Source: Trichodesmium sp. MAG_R03 (lineage in GTDB: Bacteria > Cyanobacteriota > Cyanobacteriia > Cyanobacteriales > Microcoleaceae). Taken from it: a stretch of DNA of 44,325 bases. The notes beneath the pieces are model-generated. The model had not been told where the DNA came from. It was given only the letters and a program-made list of their open reading frames with translations, and searched no databases. Positions within the stretch are counted from its first letter, which is position 1. Each line of letters opens with the position of its first letter. The stretch covers positions 1 to 44,325 of the forward strand of contig JAKQYF010000014.1 of the NCBI GenBank assembly GCA_023356535.1. The letters run 5' to 3'. This document shows, piece after piece, positions 1 to 7,243 of the stretch. Made by a program: the position numbers and the translations under genes.

Positions 1-286
1 CCATAGCTGCAGTTTGCCCATAATTTCGACGGAGAATTATTGCTTTTAAATCTTTACGTTTTTGAGCTAATTCTGTTAGGAGTTTTGTCGAACCATCCTG
101 AGAACCATCATCTACACAGATGATTTCGTAAGTAAGTTGATTTTCTATTAAAGTAGTAGAAATATTTTCCAGTAGTTGAGGAATACTATCAACTTCATTG
201 TAAATAGGTGTCACAACAGATACATTTAATTGAGTAGAAGAACCTCTATGTAGCTCTATCTCTTGAGTAGGTAGATAGTTACTCAT
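1..286 (-). CDS. Family-2 glycosyltransferase, N-terminal part (runs off the window)
   Basis: The minus strand reads open for 95 codons from an ATG at 286 to the window edge. The protein shows the opening of a GT2 (GT-A fold, DPM1/ArnC-like) glycosyltransferase: VSVVTPIYNE at residues 22-31, then EIICVDDGSQDGS at 54-66, whose DD pair is the usual nucleotide-sugar/metal-binding start, and a later LRRNYGQTAAM segment typical of polyprenyl-phosphate glycosyltransferases. Such enzymes move a sugar from a nucleotide donor to a lipid or polysaccharide acceptor at the cytoplasmic membrane. The catalytic C-terminal half and any membrane helices lie outside the window. No clear Shine-Dalgarno is seen upstream (AT-rich). 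Family assignment is firm; substrate is unknown. Confidence 0.85.
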   Translation of the reverse strand, partial: MSNYLPTQEIELHRGSSTQLNVSVVTPIYNEVDSIPQLLENISTTLIENQLTYEIICVDDGSQDGSTKLLTELAQKRKDLKAIILRRNYGQTAAM

Positions 287-559
287 TATTAATTATTAAT
301 TATCCTAAAAGTTAAAGGTAAAAAAACATAAGAGTTAAATAGTATAGTTAACCACATTCTCTATAATTATCTTTATTGTTTATTATAATCGGATGTAGGT
401 AAACATTTCTTTTGGGTCCTTAAATATCTAGCAATGAATAATTAAATATACAATAATTACTAATGCCAAGTCCATTCTAAATAGGACTAGCGATCGCAAG
501 CTTATCTGAACGTATATGAGTTCTTACTCAATTCAGTATTACACTTACCTCATCTAAAA

Positions 560-777
560 ATACTCAATTTTCTGGCTCTATATCTTTCACATTTTCTCAA
601 TATTCTACCGTTAATTTTTTGCACTCCCTTTGTTGTTGCTTAGCTACTGCACAATATTTTTTACAGTTTAATTCAAGTTTGTAAAGCCCCCACATATAAC
701 TGTCCAATACGGATTGCTTCATCAATTGCTCGGCATTGTTCTGTTTTAGCTTTAACCTTAAATTTGTAAACTAGCAT
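560..777 (-). pseudogene. Decayed TnpB (IS200/IS605-type) 5' remnant
   Basis: From an ATG at 777 the minus strand encodes MLVYKFKVKAKTEQCRAIDE followed by AIRIGQLYV, then a stop. This resembles the N-terminus of cyanobacterial TnpB proteins (MLVYE-K-K...Q...IDEAIR). Further on, another frame carries NCKK and KKLTVEY fragments with internal stops, as expected for a deleted and frameshifted copy. It cannot encode a functional RNA-guided nuclease. The assignment rests on remembered family patterns. Confidence 0.4.
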
Positions 778-810
778 TTTCCCCATGAATAATTGCTACA
801 ATATAAAAAA

Positions 811-920
811 CAGAGCGGTAGGGCATTGAGTCCTTAAAGCTCGTGGAGTCCGATGACGTACCGGGACTGCAAAGCGAGAAGCCCACACTATAGCATCGGC
901 TTAGTGATTGAGTATGTCAC
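811..920 (+). mobile_element. IS200/IS605-type right-end-like sequence
   Basis: The stretch contains GGGACTGCAAAGCGAGAAGCCCACACTA, split here as GGGACTGCAAAGCGAGAAG and CCCACACTA, then a hairpin (CACTA...TAGTG) and a terminal GTATGTCAC. The layout matches the 3' end of IS605-family elements, where a GAA(G/T)CCC...hairpin...GGATGTCA sequence forms the transposition end and the guide-RNA scaffold. It is in the opposite orientation to the tnpB remnant to its left, so two decayed elements probably abut. It ends about 23 bp before the next gene. Confidence 0.45.
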
Positions 921-942
921 TTAAAGTATATATAACTCTCAA

Positions 943-1278
943 ATGAATTATCATAACAATCAAAACTTTCAACAAAATCCTGAACTAGACGAAGGATATG
1001 TCTCAAATTCATTGAACCCCTTATCTAGTATTTTCAAATCAATTCAAGTTTTTTGTGCACAATTTTTAGAACGGTTTCAGCAACTTCCTCAATGGGGAAA
1101 AATTATAGGGTTGATTCTTATCCCCATAGTTATCATCAAGATATTAGAAGCAGTTCTCAGTTTAGTTTCCTTATTGATTACTATAGGTGTATTTGCAGGG
1201 GTTATTTATATAGGATATCGTTTTTTAATCATTCCTAATTCCTTAGGAAAAGGTAAAGATAAAAACACTAATATTTAG
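943..1278 (+). CDS. Small two-helix membrane protein, unknown function
   Basis: A 111-residue protein with a polar, Asn/Gln-rich N-terminus (residues 1-35), an amphipathic stretch (about 36-50) and two adjacent hydrophobic segments (about 52-75 and 77-95), ending in a lysine-rich tail (GKGKDKN). The layout suggests a small inner-membrane or thylakoid protein with both ends on the same side. No catalytic motif is visible and I do not recognise the family. The ATG at 943 is the only good start. It lies just after an IS605-type end, so its promoter may lie within or just beyond that relic. There is no clear partner gene. Confidence 0.6.
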   Translation: MNYHNNQNFQQNPELDEGYVSNSLNPLSSIFKSIQVFCAQFLERFQQLPQWGKIIGLILIPIVIIKILEAVLSLVSLLITIGVFAGVIYIGYRFLIIPNSLGKGKDKNTNI

Positions 1279-1340
1279 ATTCTGGAGATGATAATTAATT
1301 ATTAAAAATCTAGGTAAATCAAGCTCTAAAAAATTACTAC

Positions 1341-1440
1341 TATAGCAATCCCAAATAAGTTGTGACAATTCAAAAAATAGAAATAAACTCCGGAACTATC
1401 GCCTATTACCTATTGCTTCCAAGCTTCTTCCCAAGTTATG
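1341..1440. repeat. Family 3 miniature element, partial copy
   Basis: Starts with TATAGCAATCC and continues with a segment ending TAGAAATAAACTCCGGAACT that matches the inner part of the copies near 16.64 kb and (inverted) 40.75 kb. The far end is not recognisable, so this copy is truncated. It fills much of the 326-bp gap between two genes; no other gene is seen there. Confidence 0.55.
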
Positions 1441-1555
1441 AGATCCTGAAAAAGGAGGGAGAGAGGCTATAAAATTGCAGCTTTATAGATGAAAAAACTG
1501 CTATAGTATCTTTAAAATAATAGATTCTGTGGAGCAACCATAAGACTAGAAGGGT

Positions 1556-1657
1556 AGAAAATCCCCGAAAGCGGTTGCTATGAGACAGAAAGCCCCTAAC
1601 AGCGATGCTAGGGAATCCCTCTCTGTCTCGTAAGAGTAGCGTTGGGAGGATGTCAAA
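1556..1657 (+). mobile_element. IS200/IS605-type right-end-like sequence at a gene start
   Basis: The stretch shows GAATCCC at the start of an imperfect hairpin, followed by TTGGGAGGATGTCAA. This GAATCCC...GGGAGGATGTCAA pattern is characteristic of IS200/IS605 right ends. An extra inverted repeat (GAGACAGA...TCTGTCTC) surrounds it. No transposase gene adjoins it. The first plausible ATG of the downstream gene (1650) is the ATG of the conserved GGATGTCAA terminus. Confidence 0.5.
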
Positions 1658-3803
1658 GAGTAAATATATAAATATGACAAGCCGTGATTCAGGGATTAAT
1701 AATAATAACCCAGAGGCATCGTGGCCACTAAAATCTAAGGAACTACCAATCTGGGTTCGTAGATGTTGTGCTTGGGCTACTGAAGTATCCCTCATTATAG
1801 TGAGTGGAACAGTTCCATTTTACCTTGGTCAACTAGGTAACATAGGCAACAAGTCTGTTCCTCTTAACCTAGCCTTAGCAAAAACTACAGAAGGAATTGC
1901 CCAAACTTTCGGAATTCCTTTACAAAACCGTTATCAAAAAGTAACGCCCCTAGCTAATCTAATATGGTCTGGAGCATTATTAGCTCCTGTAGTAATTGTA
2001 GGTTGGCAGTTATATTTATTAGGGACAACAGGTCAAACATTGCCTAAACGTTGGTTTAAAATTAGAGTAGTAGCAGCTCTAGGAAATTCTCTTGGTTGGA
2101 AAAAAACCTTGATTCGTGAAGGTTTGGGAAAATGGGGATTACCTATGGGAACTGCCTACTTGATTTGGCGTATGACTGGAGCATTTCCTTCTTTAGGAGT
2201 CCTTTTGTTACTAGGAGGATTAACATCCCTGATTGATATTTATTTTGTTTGTTTTAATAAACTGCATCGCACAGGACACGATACATTAGGAAATACTTTT
2301 GTTGTAGATGCTCGCTCTGGTCAATTAGATTCTCATCCTTTTAGCTTAAGTGATACTCAGAGGCAAATTTCCATAGCAACAATTGTTCTGAGTGAAAAAA
2401 AATCAGAAAGTTTTCATCTATGGCCTTGGATGCGACAACATCCAGGCCTGACTTTGCTAGTTGTGACTACTGTAGGCATGGTCTCGGTTTTGGGAACTAT
2501 TTTTGGCACTCACGTTTATATTCAAAATCAAGCAAATTGGCGGGAGTTTAAACAACAAGATAATGATATGTTTCTGGCCCTTGTTAACAAATTGTCTTTA
2601 ACTTCCAATAAACCTCAGGAACGACGATTATCAGTTTTAGCTTTAGGCTCAACTAAAGATCCCCGTGCAATACCATTATTGGTGGATTTGTTGGGACAAG
2701 AAAAGGAACCAAGCATACTTGACGGAATTCAACAATCTTTAGTCAGTGCTGGACCAAAAGTGCTGCCAGAACTACGTCGCTTAAATCAAGCTCTGAAAAA
2801 TGATCTGGAGTCTTTAAGTTATGGTGCTAATACTCAAGAGCAAGTTTTGGTATCTCTGCGTATACGAGCTACTCAAAAAGCGATCGCCAAGATTCTCAAA
2901 GTTTATAGTGGCTCACTTAAAGATGTTAATTTAAGCGGGGTAGATTTAGGCCAAATTACTTCGACTCCAGCAAGTTTTACCTTAATATTAGAGAACACTG
3001 ATTTGTCCGGAGTGAAATTGAGAGGTGCTATTTTAAATCAAGCTAGCTTTAAAAATAGTCGCTTTTATGGTCCAGGAAAAGATAATCGTCTGGGAACTTT
3101 TGATGATTCAATTGCTGATTTAAGTGGGGCAAATCTGATAGAAGTCAATTTAAGAGGTGCTGTATTAGGTCCAGTTATTATGCAGCGTGCAGATTTGTTG
3201 AAAGCAAATCTTAGTAAAGCTAAAATGCCCAACTCAATCATCACAAAAGCAAATTTCAGCAGTGCCAAGTTAATAGCAACTAATTTACAGGGAGCAAACT
3301 TAACACAGACAAGTTTTACTGGTGCAGATCTAGGAAGTGCTGACTTATCAAAAGCTAAGTTATACAGAGCTAATTTAAGTCAAGTCAAAGCTGAAGGTGC
3401 TACTTTCGAATCATCCGATCTAAGAGAATCTAATTGGCAAGAAGGAAACTTATCAGGGGCAAATTTCAGTAGAGCTAATTTAAAAAAAGCAGACCTAAGT
3501 TATGCACTATTAACTAATGCTAACTTTCGGAATGCTCAACTGCAAAATGCTAATTTGCGAAATACAGATCTAAGTTTAGCAGATTTGCGAGGAGCAAACC
3601 TAAGTGGCGCTGATTTAAAAGAAGCAAAATTAACAGTTATAAAGCCTAATCAGGAAGATAAATTTTTGGCCGGTCCAATAGATACATTCAAATCAGATCA
3701 TTTAAGAGGAGTTAATTTCAATTCTGCCAAGAACTTAAATCCTAATCAAATTAATTACATCTGTAAACAGGGAGGAATTCACGAAAAATGTAGCAGTAAT
3801 TAA
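1650..3803 (+). CDS. RDD-family membrane protein with HEAT-like segment and pentapeptide repeats
   Basis: A multidomain protein of 717 residues from this start. Numbered from here, about 30-225 is an RDD-like membrane domain: RRCCAWATE near the first helix, several hydrophobic segments and the LPKRWFKIRVV motif. A further helix near 270-295 is followed by a HEAT-like segment (LALGSTKDPRAIPLLVDLLGQ). From about 440 to 680 there are some forty pentapeptide repeats (A(N/D)LxxA), which fold as a right-handed quadrilateral beta-helix. A membrane anchor displaying a beta-helix, perhaps for protein interaction, is a reasonable inference; the biochemical role is unknown. The start is uncertain. ATG 1650 has GGGAGG touching it and lies inside an IS605-type end; ATG 1674 (MTSRDSG) may be the native start; the frame is also open to 1605. 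Confidence 0.8.
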   Translation: MSKSKYINMTSRDSGINNNNPEASWPLKSKELPIWVRRCCAWATEVSLIIVSGTVPFYLGQLGNIGNKSVPLNLALAKTTEGIAQTFGIPLQNRYQKVTPLANLIWSGALLAPVVIVGWQLYLLGTTGQTLPKRWFKIRVVAALGNSLGWKKTLIREGLGKWGLPMGTAYLIWRMTGAFPSLGVLLLLGGLTSLIDIYFVCFNKLHRTGHDTLGNTFVVDARSGQLDSHPFSLSDTQRQISIATIVLSEKKSESFHLWPWMRQHPGLTLLVVTTVGMVSVLGTIFGTHVYIQNQANWREFKQQDNDMFLALVNKLSLTSNKPQERRLSVLALGSTKDPRAIPLLVDLLGQEKEPSILDGIQQSLVSAGPKVLPELRRLNQALKNDLESLSYGANTQEQVLVSLRIRATQKAIAKILKVYSGSLKDVNLSGVDLGQITSTPASFTLILENTDLSGVKLRGAILNQASFKNSRFYGPGKDNRLGTFDDSIADLSGANLIEVNLRGAVLGPVIMQRADLLKANLSKAKMPNSIITKANFSSAKLIATNLQGANLTQTSFTGADLGSADLSKAKLYRANLSQVKAEGATFESSDLRESNWQEGNLSGANFSRANLKKADLSYALLTNANFRNAQLQNANLRNTDLSLADLRGANLSGADLKEAKLTVIKPNQEDKFLAGPIDTFKSDHLRGVNFNSAKNLNPNQINYICKQGGIHEKCSSN

Positions 3804-3810
3804 ATATTTA

Positions 3811-4034
3811 GGGCTTGCTGATTAAATATTAAAGCATTGACACATTACCCTAGAGCTAACACAACACTACCAATAGCGTTCATGGGTAAGTCCTAAGTAT
3901 TTTGGGCGCTCCTATGTCAGAAAAATCCAGAGAAAAGCCATATCCGACTACCTCCTCTATACATTCCCTGTTTTTCTGTAGGGATGTTGCATACAACCTC
4001 CCTACCTTCTTAAAAAGACTTTTTCAGCAGGCCC
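3811..4034. repeat. Family 2 miniature element with 6-bp target duplication
   Basis: The ends are GGGCTTGCTGATTAA and TTTTTCAGCAGGCCC (inverted), flanked on both sides by the direct repeat TATTTA (3805-3810 and 4035-4040). It has no coding capacity. Inside, about 3846-3895 matches the right part of a family 1 element (AATAGCGTTCATGGGTAAGT), so another element seems to have inserted in it and decayed. It lies right after the stop codon of the pentapeptide gene. Confidence 0.8.
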
Positions 4035-4063
4035 TATTTAGGAAAAGAAATAGCTAAAACCCT

Positions 4064-4103
4064 AAAAAATGAGAAGTCTTAAGTTATTTTAAGAACTTCT
4101 CAT
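4064..4103 (-). terminator. Rho-independent terminator of fbaA
   Basis: An inverted repeat (ATGAGAAGT-CTTAA...TTAAG-AACTTCTCAT, one bulge) with a 6-nt loop is followed on the minus strand by TTTTTT (4069-4064). It lies 164 bases after the aldolase stop codon, in the orientation expected to end that transcript. A short family 1 end fragment (GACTTACCCAGAAACAGCGT) lies between gene and hairpin at about 4155. Confidence 0.6.
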
Positions 4104-4266
4104 CACCTAGTTAAGTAATTGAGAATTTGAACCAGAAAGTTATAATCTTACTAAGACTTACCCAGAAACAGCGTTATGATCAAAAGTTTTGTAGTTTGAA
4201 CAAAAACAATTAGTTTTATCAGCCCAGTTTCTTGGTTAGTTTAGGTAAACCATATCTTACTATAAA

Positions 4267-5346
4267 CTATACTGACACGGCTCTCTTAGTAGTAGCAGCT
4301 AATTCTCCGCTAGCATATTTAGCAGCAAACTCATCTAAAGTTAGAACCTTAATCTTACTAGCATTACCAGCAGTACCAAACTGTTGATAACGATCTAGAC
4401 ATACTTGCTTCATATACTTAATAGAAGGCTTTAAGAAATGACGAGGGTCAAAGTTAGAAGGGTCCTTGGCAGCAGCCTCACGAATAGCAGCAGTAATGGC
4501 CAAGCGATTATCAGTATCAATATTCACCTTACGAACACCACTCTTGATTCCTTTTTGAATTTCTTCAACAGGCACACCATAAGTTTCTGGAATATTGCCA
4601 CCATTATGATTGATAATTGCCAACAAATCTTCTGGTACAGAAGAAGAACCATGCATAACCAAGTGAGTATTAGGTAAGCGACGATGAATTTCTTCAATTC
4701 GGCTAATAGCCAAAATTTCTCCTGTAGGCTTACGAGTAAATTTGTAAGCACCATGGCTAGTACCAATAGCAACTGCTAGAGCATCTACTTGGGTTTGTTC
4801 TACAAATTGAACAGCTTCATCTGGATCTGTTAAAAGTTGGTCGTGGGAAAGCTTGCCTTCTGCTCCATGACCATCTTCTTTATCACCCATACCAGTTTCC
4901 AAGGAACCTAAACAACCTAATTCACCTTCTACACTTACACCAATGGAGTGAGCAACTTTAACTACTTCAGCAGTAACATTAACATTATATTCAAAGCTAG
5001 CTGGAGTTTTAGCGTCTGCTTCTAAGGAACCATCCATCATCACGCTAGTAAAACCATGGCGCATAGCAGAATAGCAAGTAGAGGGTGCATTACCATGATC
5101 TTGGTGCATCGCAATGGGAAGATGAGGGTAAGTCTCTACTGCAGCCAAGATTAAGTGACGCAAGAAATTTTCACCAGCATACTTACGTGCCCCACGAGAA
5201 GCTTGTAAAATTACGGGGCTGTCTGCTTCCTCTGCGGCCTGCATAATGGACTGAATTTGCTCCATGTTGTTGACATTATATGCAGGAATGCCATAACCGT
5301 TTTCTGCTGCATGGTCTAGTAGTAAGCGCATTGGTACGATAGCCAT
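4267..5346 (-). CDS. fbaA: Class II fructose-1,6-bisphosphate aldolase
   Basis: Catalyses reversible condensation of dihydroxyacetone phosphate with glyceraldehyde-3-phosphate, or with erythrose-4-phosphate to give sedoheptulose bisphosphate, in glycolysis/gluconeogenesis and the Calvin cycle, in the cytosol. Class II (Zn-dependent) signatures are clear: HQDHG at 81-85 (catalytic Asp, zinc His), EGELG at 140-144, GTSHGAYK at 195-202 (zinc His), HGSSSVP at 232-238 (zinc His and phosphate loop), KVNIDTD at 273-279. Its 359 residues match the CbbA/FbaA-type enzyme of cyanobacteria and proteobacteria, and the sequence looks intact. A strong AGGAGG lies about 8 bases before the ATG. It appears monocistronic, with a structured leader upstream and a terminator downstream. 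Confidence 0.97.
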   Translation of the reverse strand: MAIVPMRLLLDHAAENGYGIPAYNVNNMEQIQSIMQAAEEADSPVILQASRGARKYAGENFLRHLILAAVETYPHLPIAMHQDHGNAPSTCYSAMRHGFTSVMMDGSLEADAKTPASFEYNVNVTAEVVKVAHSIGVSVEGELGCLGSLETGMGDKEDGHGAEGKLSHDQLLTDPDEAVQFVEQTQVDALAVAIGTSHGAYKFTRKPTGEILAISRIEEIHRRLPNTHLVMHGSSSVPEDLLAIINHNGGNIPETYGVPVEEIQKGIKSGVRKVNIDTDNRLAITAAIREAAAKDPSNFDPRHFLKPSIKYMKQVCLDRYQQFGTAGNASKIKVLTLDEFAAKYASGELAATTKRAVSV

Positions 5347-5404
5347 ACCTTTTCCTCCTAATCTCTTTTGTTATTAGCTTATTTTTGATACTCCCGGCCA
5401 CAAA

Positions 5405-5481
5405 GAACGGGGATTCTTAAGCAGTCCAAACCTGGACTCTTAAAGGCATTATCAAACTGCCTCTACTAAGTCCTTTAAGAG
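5405..5481 (-). promoter_or_regulatory. Structured 5' leader of fbaA (candidate cis-regulatory RNA)
   Basis: On the minus strand CTCTTAAAGG (5481-5472) can pair with CCTTTAAGAG (5446-5437). An inner hairpin AGGCA...TGCCT lies between and partly overlaps the second arm, and a separate perfect hairpin AGTCCA-GGTT-TGGACT follows. The overlapping arms permit alternative folds about 60-135 nt before the aldolase start. I do not recognise a known riboswitch class. Regulation is inference from structure and position. Confidence 0.4.
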
Positions 5482-6035
5482 AAAATCTCAAAGTTAGTAA
5501 CTTAATTTACTTAAGCTTAATTATTACGACAATCTTAAGACAAATTGAAAATTATGTCTATAAATATTAAATTTTTGCTTTCATCAACCAAATAATTAAA
5601 AATAGGGCTCACCTAGTTGAATTAAAGGCCATATGTCAGGAATGAGCTGTACTTGACAAAATCAGGATGGATCCAGAAGAGGTAACTTAAAGAATTAACC
5701 ATAAGACTTATGCCAATTCTCAAAAGTCCTGCTATACTTGGGAGCTTGCCAAAATAACTTTTCTTAATAATCGAAGTTACGATTCTATCGAGTATTTGCT
5801 CCAACAAATAATATTTAGAAAGAGAGAATTTAAGTATAACAAAGCTTATGCCACTTGGTATTACATAAAGAAACCGGTTTTTTATGGATAAATGGTTATT
5901 TTTCACAATAAACATTGACGAAAAACCCAGGTTTATGGGTTCGCCTACATAAGTATTGAAGAAGTGATAAATTTTTGCCAATCAAAATATCTGAAGGTTG
6001 GCCTCAAGAACGGCTTTGTTTAATGAAAGTAGCTA
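5482..6035. other. Intergenic stretch without a convincing gene
   Basis: AT-rich DNA upstream of the fbaA leader, presumably holding its promoter. A 119-codon open frame on the minus strand (5622-5981) has no recognisable family, no Shine-Dalgarno and composition like non-coding DNA. The motif AGAAACCGGTTTTTTATGG with a following ACCCAGGTTTATGGGT resembles the AGAAACCGG...CCGGTTTCT repeats also seen near 15.75 kb. Confidence 0.4.
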
Positions 6036-6357
6036 GGGTTTGCTGAAAAAGTATTTTAAGGAGCACAGGAGTAGGTAGGGAAGTTTTGCTAACGCAAAGC
6101 TCCGCTAACGCTACGGGACATGTTTGCGCAGCATTCCGTCAGGAAAACGCATTTTTGTTATGCAACGTCCCTACAGAGAAACAGGGCAGGTATAGATGAG
6201 GTAGTCGGATATACTTGTCTCTTGATTTTTCTGCCATGGGAGTGCTCGAAATCCTAACTTTTTCAGCCTTTTACCACCGAACTTCTGGTACTTTTTGCTG
6301 ACCAAATAAGACTAAGGCCTTTATATGTCAATGTTTTTATAATTAATCAGCAAGCCC
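6036..6357. repeat. Family 2 miniature element, longest copy
   Basis: The ends are GGGTTTGCTGAAAAAGT and TTAATCAGCAAGCCC. The flanks are TAGCTA (6030-6035) and CAGCTA (6358-6363), a slightly eroded 6-bp duplication. The orientation is inverted relative to the 11.2 kb copy. About 70 extra bases near 6090-6160 carry GC-rich short palindromes (GCTAACGC and AACGCAAAGC types) that the other copies lack, probably a secondary insertion. No open frame. Confidence 0.75.
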
Positions 6358-6431
6358 CAGCTATAGAAGTCAGTGCTGCTTAGCGATCGCCAAAAACTCC
6401 TCATAGTTCATTATTAATTAATTAACTATCA

Positions 6432-6503
<72 letters not shown>

Positions 6504-6807
6504 TAATTTCTACTTATTAAGTTTATCTCATACAAGCACTTATCTTAGCATAGCCATTGCGAATATGGCAAGAGTTTTCCGAAAAAATTTCAGATTTTGT
6601 GACAAGTTTTTGACATCTTCATCCCCTTTTAGGGACGGAAACTTTTGTATTACTTGTCATTTGAAGCTGAAGGGGCGACGAGACGGCTAAAAACCTAGTA
6701 GGTACAGGTGTCAGGTTTCAGGTAGCAGGTGGCACGGTTCAATTTCTACTAAAATTCATGACTCCTTTTATTGATTCAATTTTTCAAGCATAGTGCAAAA
6801 AGTCAAG

Positions 6808-6891
6808 TCAGGACTTACACAGAACCACCATATCTAGTAGGGAACCGCCCCTAGAGGTGGTGCATAAATTGATATTTTGCGTAAGTCTTGA
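6808..6891. repeat. Family 1 miniature element (84 bp)
   Basis: Bounded by TCAGGACTTACACA and TGCGTAAGTCTTGA as near-perfect inverted ends. The interior holds a small GC-rich hairpin (ACCGCCCCTAGAGGTGGT). The right end runs straight into TTGACATATAAAGG of a family 2 element, so the two share a junction. The DNA between the tRNA and this element (6504-6807) shows no gene, only a short repeat (CAGGTGTCAGGTTTCAGGTA). Confidence 0.75.
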
Positions 6892-7136
6892 CATATAAAG
6901 GCTTTAGCCTTATTTGGATGGCAAAAAGTACGAGCTTTTTCCTAGTTTAAGCTGAAAAAGTTAGGATTTCGGGCTGACCATGGCAGAAAAATGAGGAGAT
7001 AAATATATCCAACTACCTCCTCTACCAATTCCCCGTTCCTCTGTAGAGACGTTGCATGCAACGTCCCTAACATCTCCTCCTGGGAGATGTTAGAGGTAGG
7101 TCCCCTACTCCTGAAAAAGACTTTTTCAGCAAGCCC
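6892..7136. repeat. Family 2 miniature element lacking its left end
   Basis: From ACATATAAAGGCTTTAGCC to TTTTTCAGCAAGCCC it follows the 11.2 kb copy closely, including CTACCTCCTCT and GTTGCATGCAACGTCCCTA. The first roughly 30 bases expected in this family are replaced by the family 1 element, so the left end was lost through insertion or recombination. Confidence 0.7.
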
Positions 7137-7243
7137 TAAATAGTCGTGCAAAATTAATTACACATCCCTTCTACTTTTGAGAATAACAAAACACAAAGAG
7201 CAGCGCGACTAGCAGTTAGTTTTTAATATTTGTATAATCTTGA

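Noticed and set aside
1436..1795. 119-codon minus-strand frame
   Set aside because: Overlaps an IS605-type end and the start of the RDD gene; no protein features of its own.
5622..5981. 119-codon open frame on the minus strand
   Set aside because: No recognisable domain, no ribosome binding site, isolated in AT-rich DNA; probably chance.
6942..7151. 69-codon minus-strand frame
   Set aside because: Contained in a family 2 element; no protein-like features.
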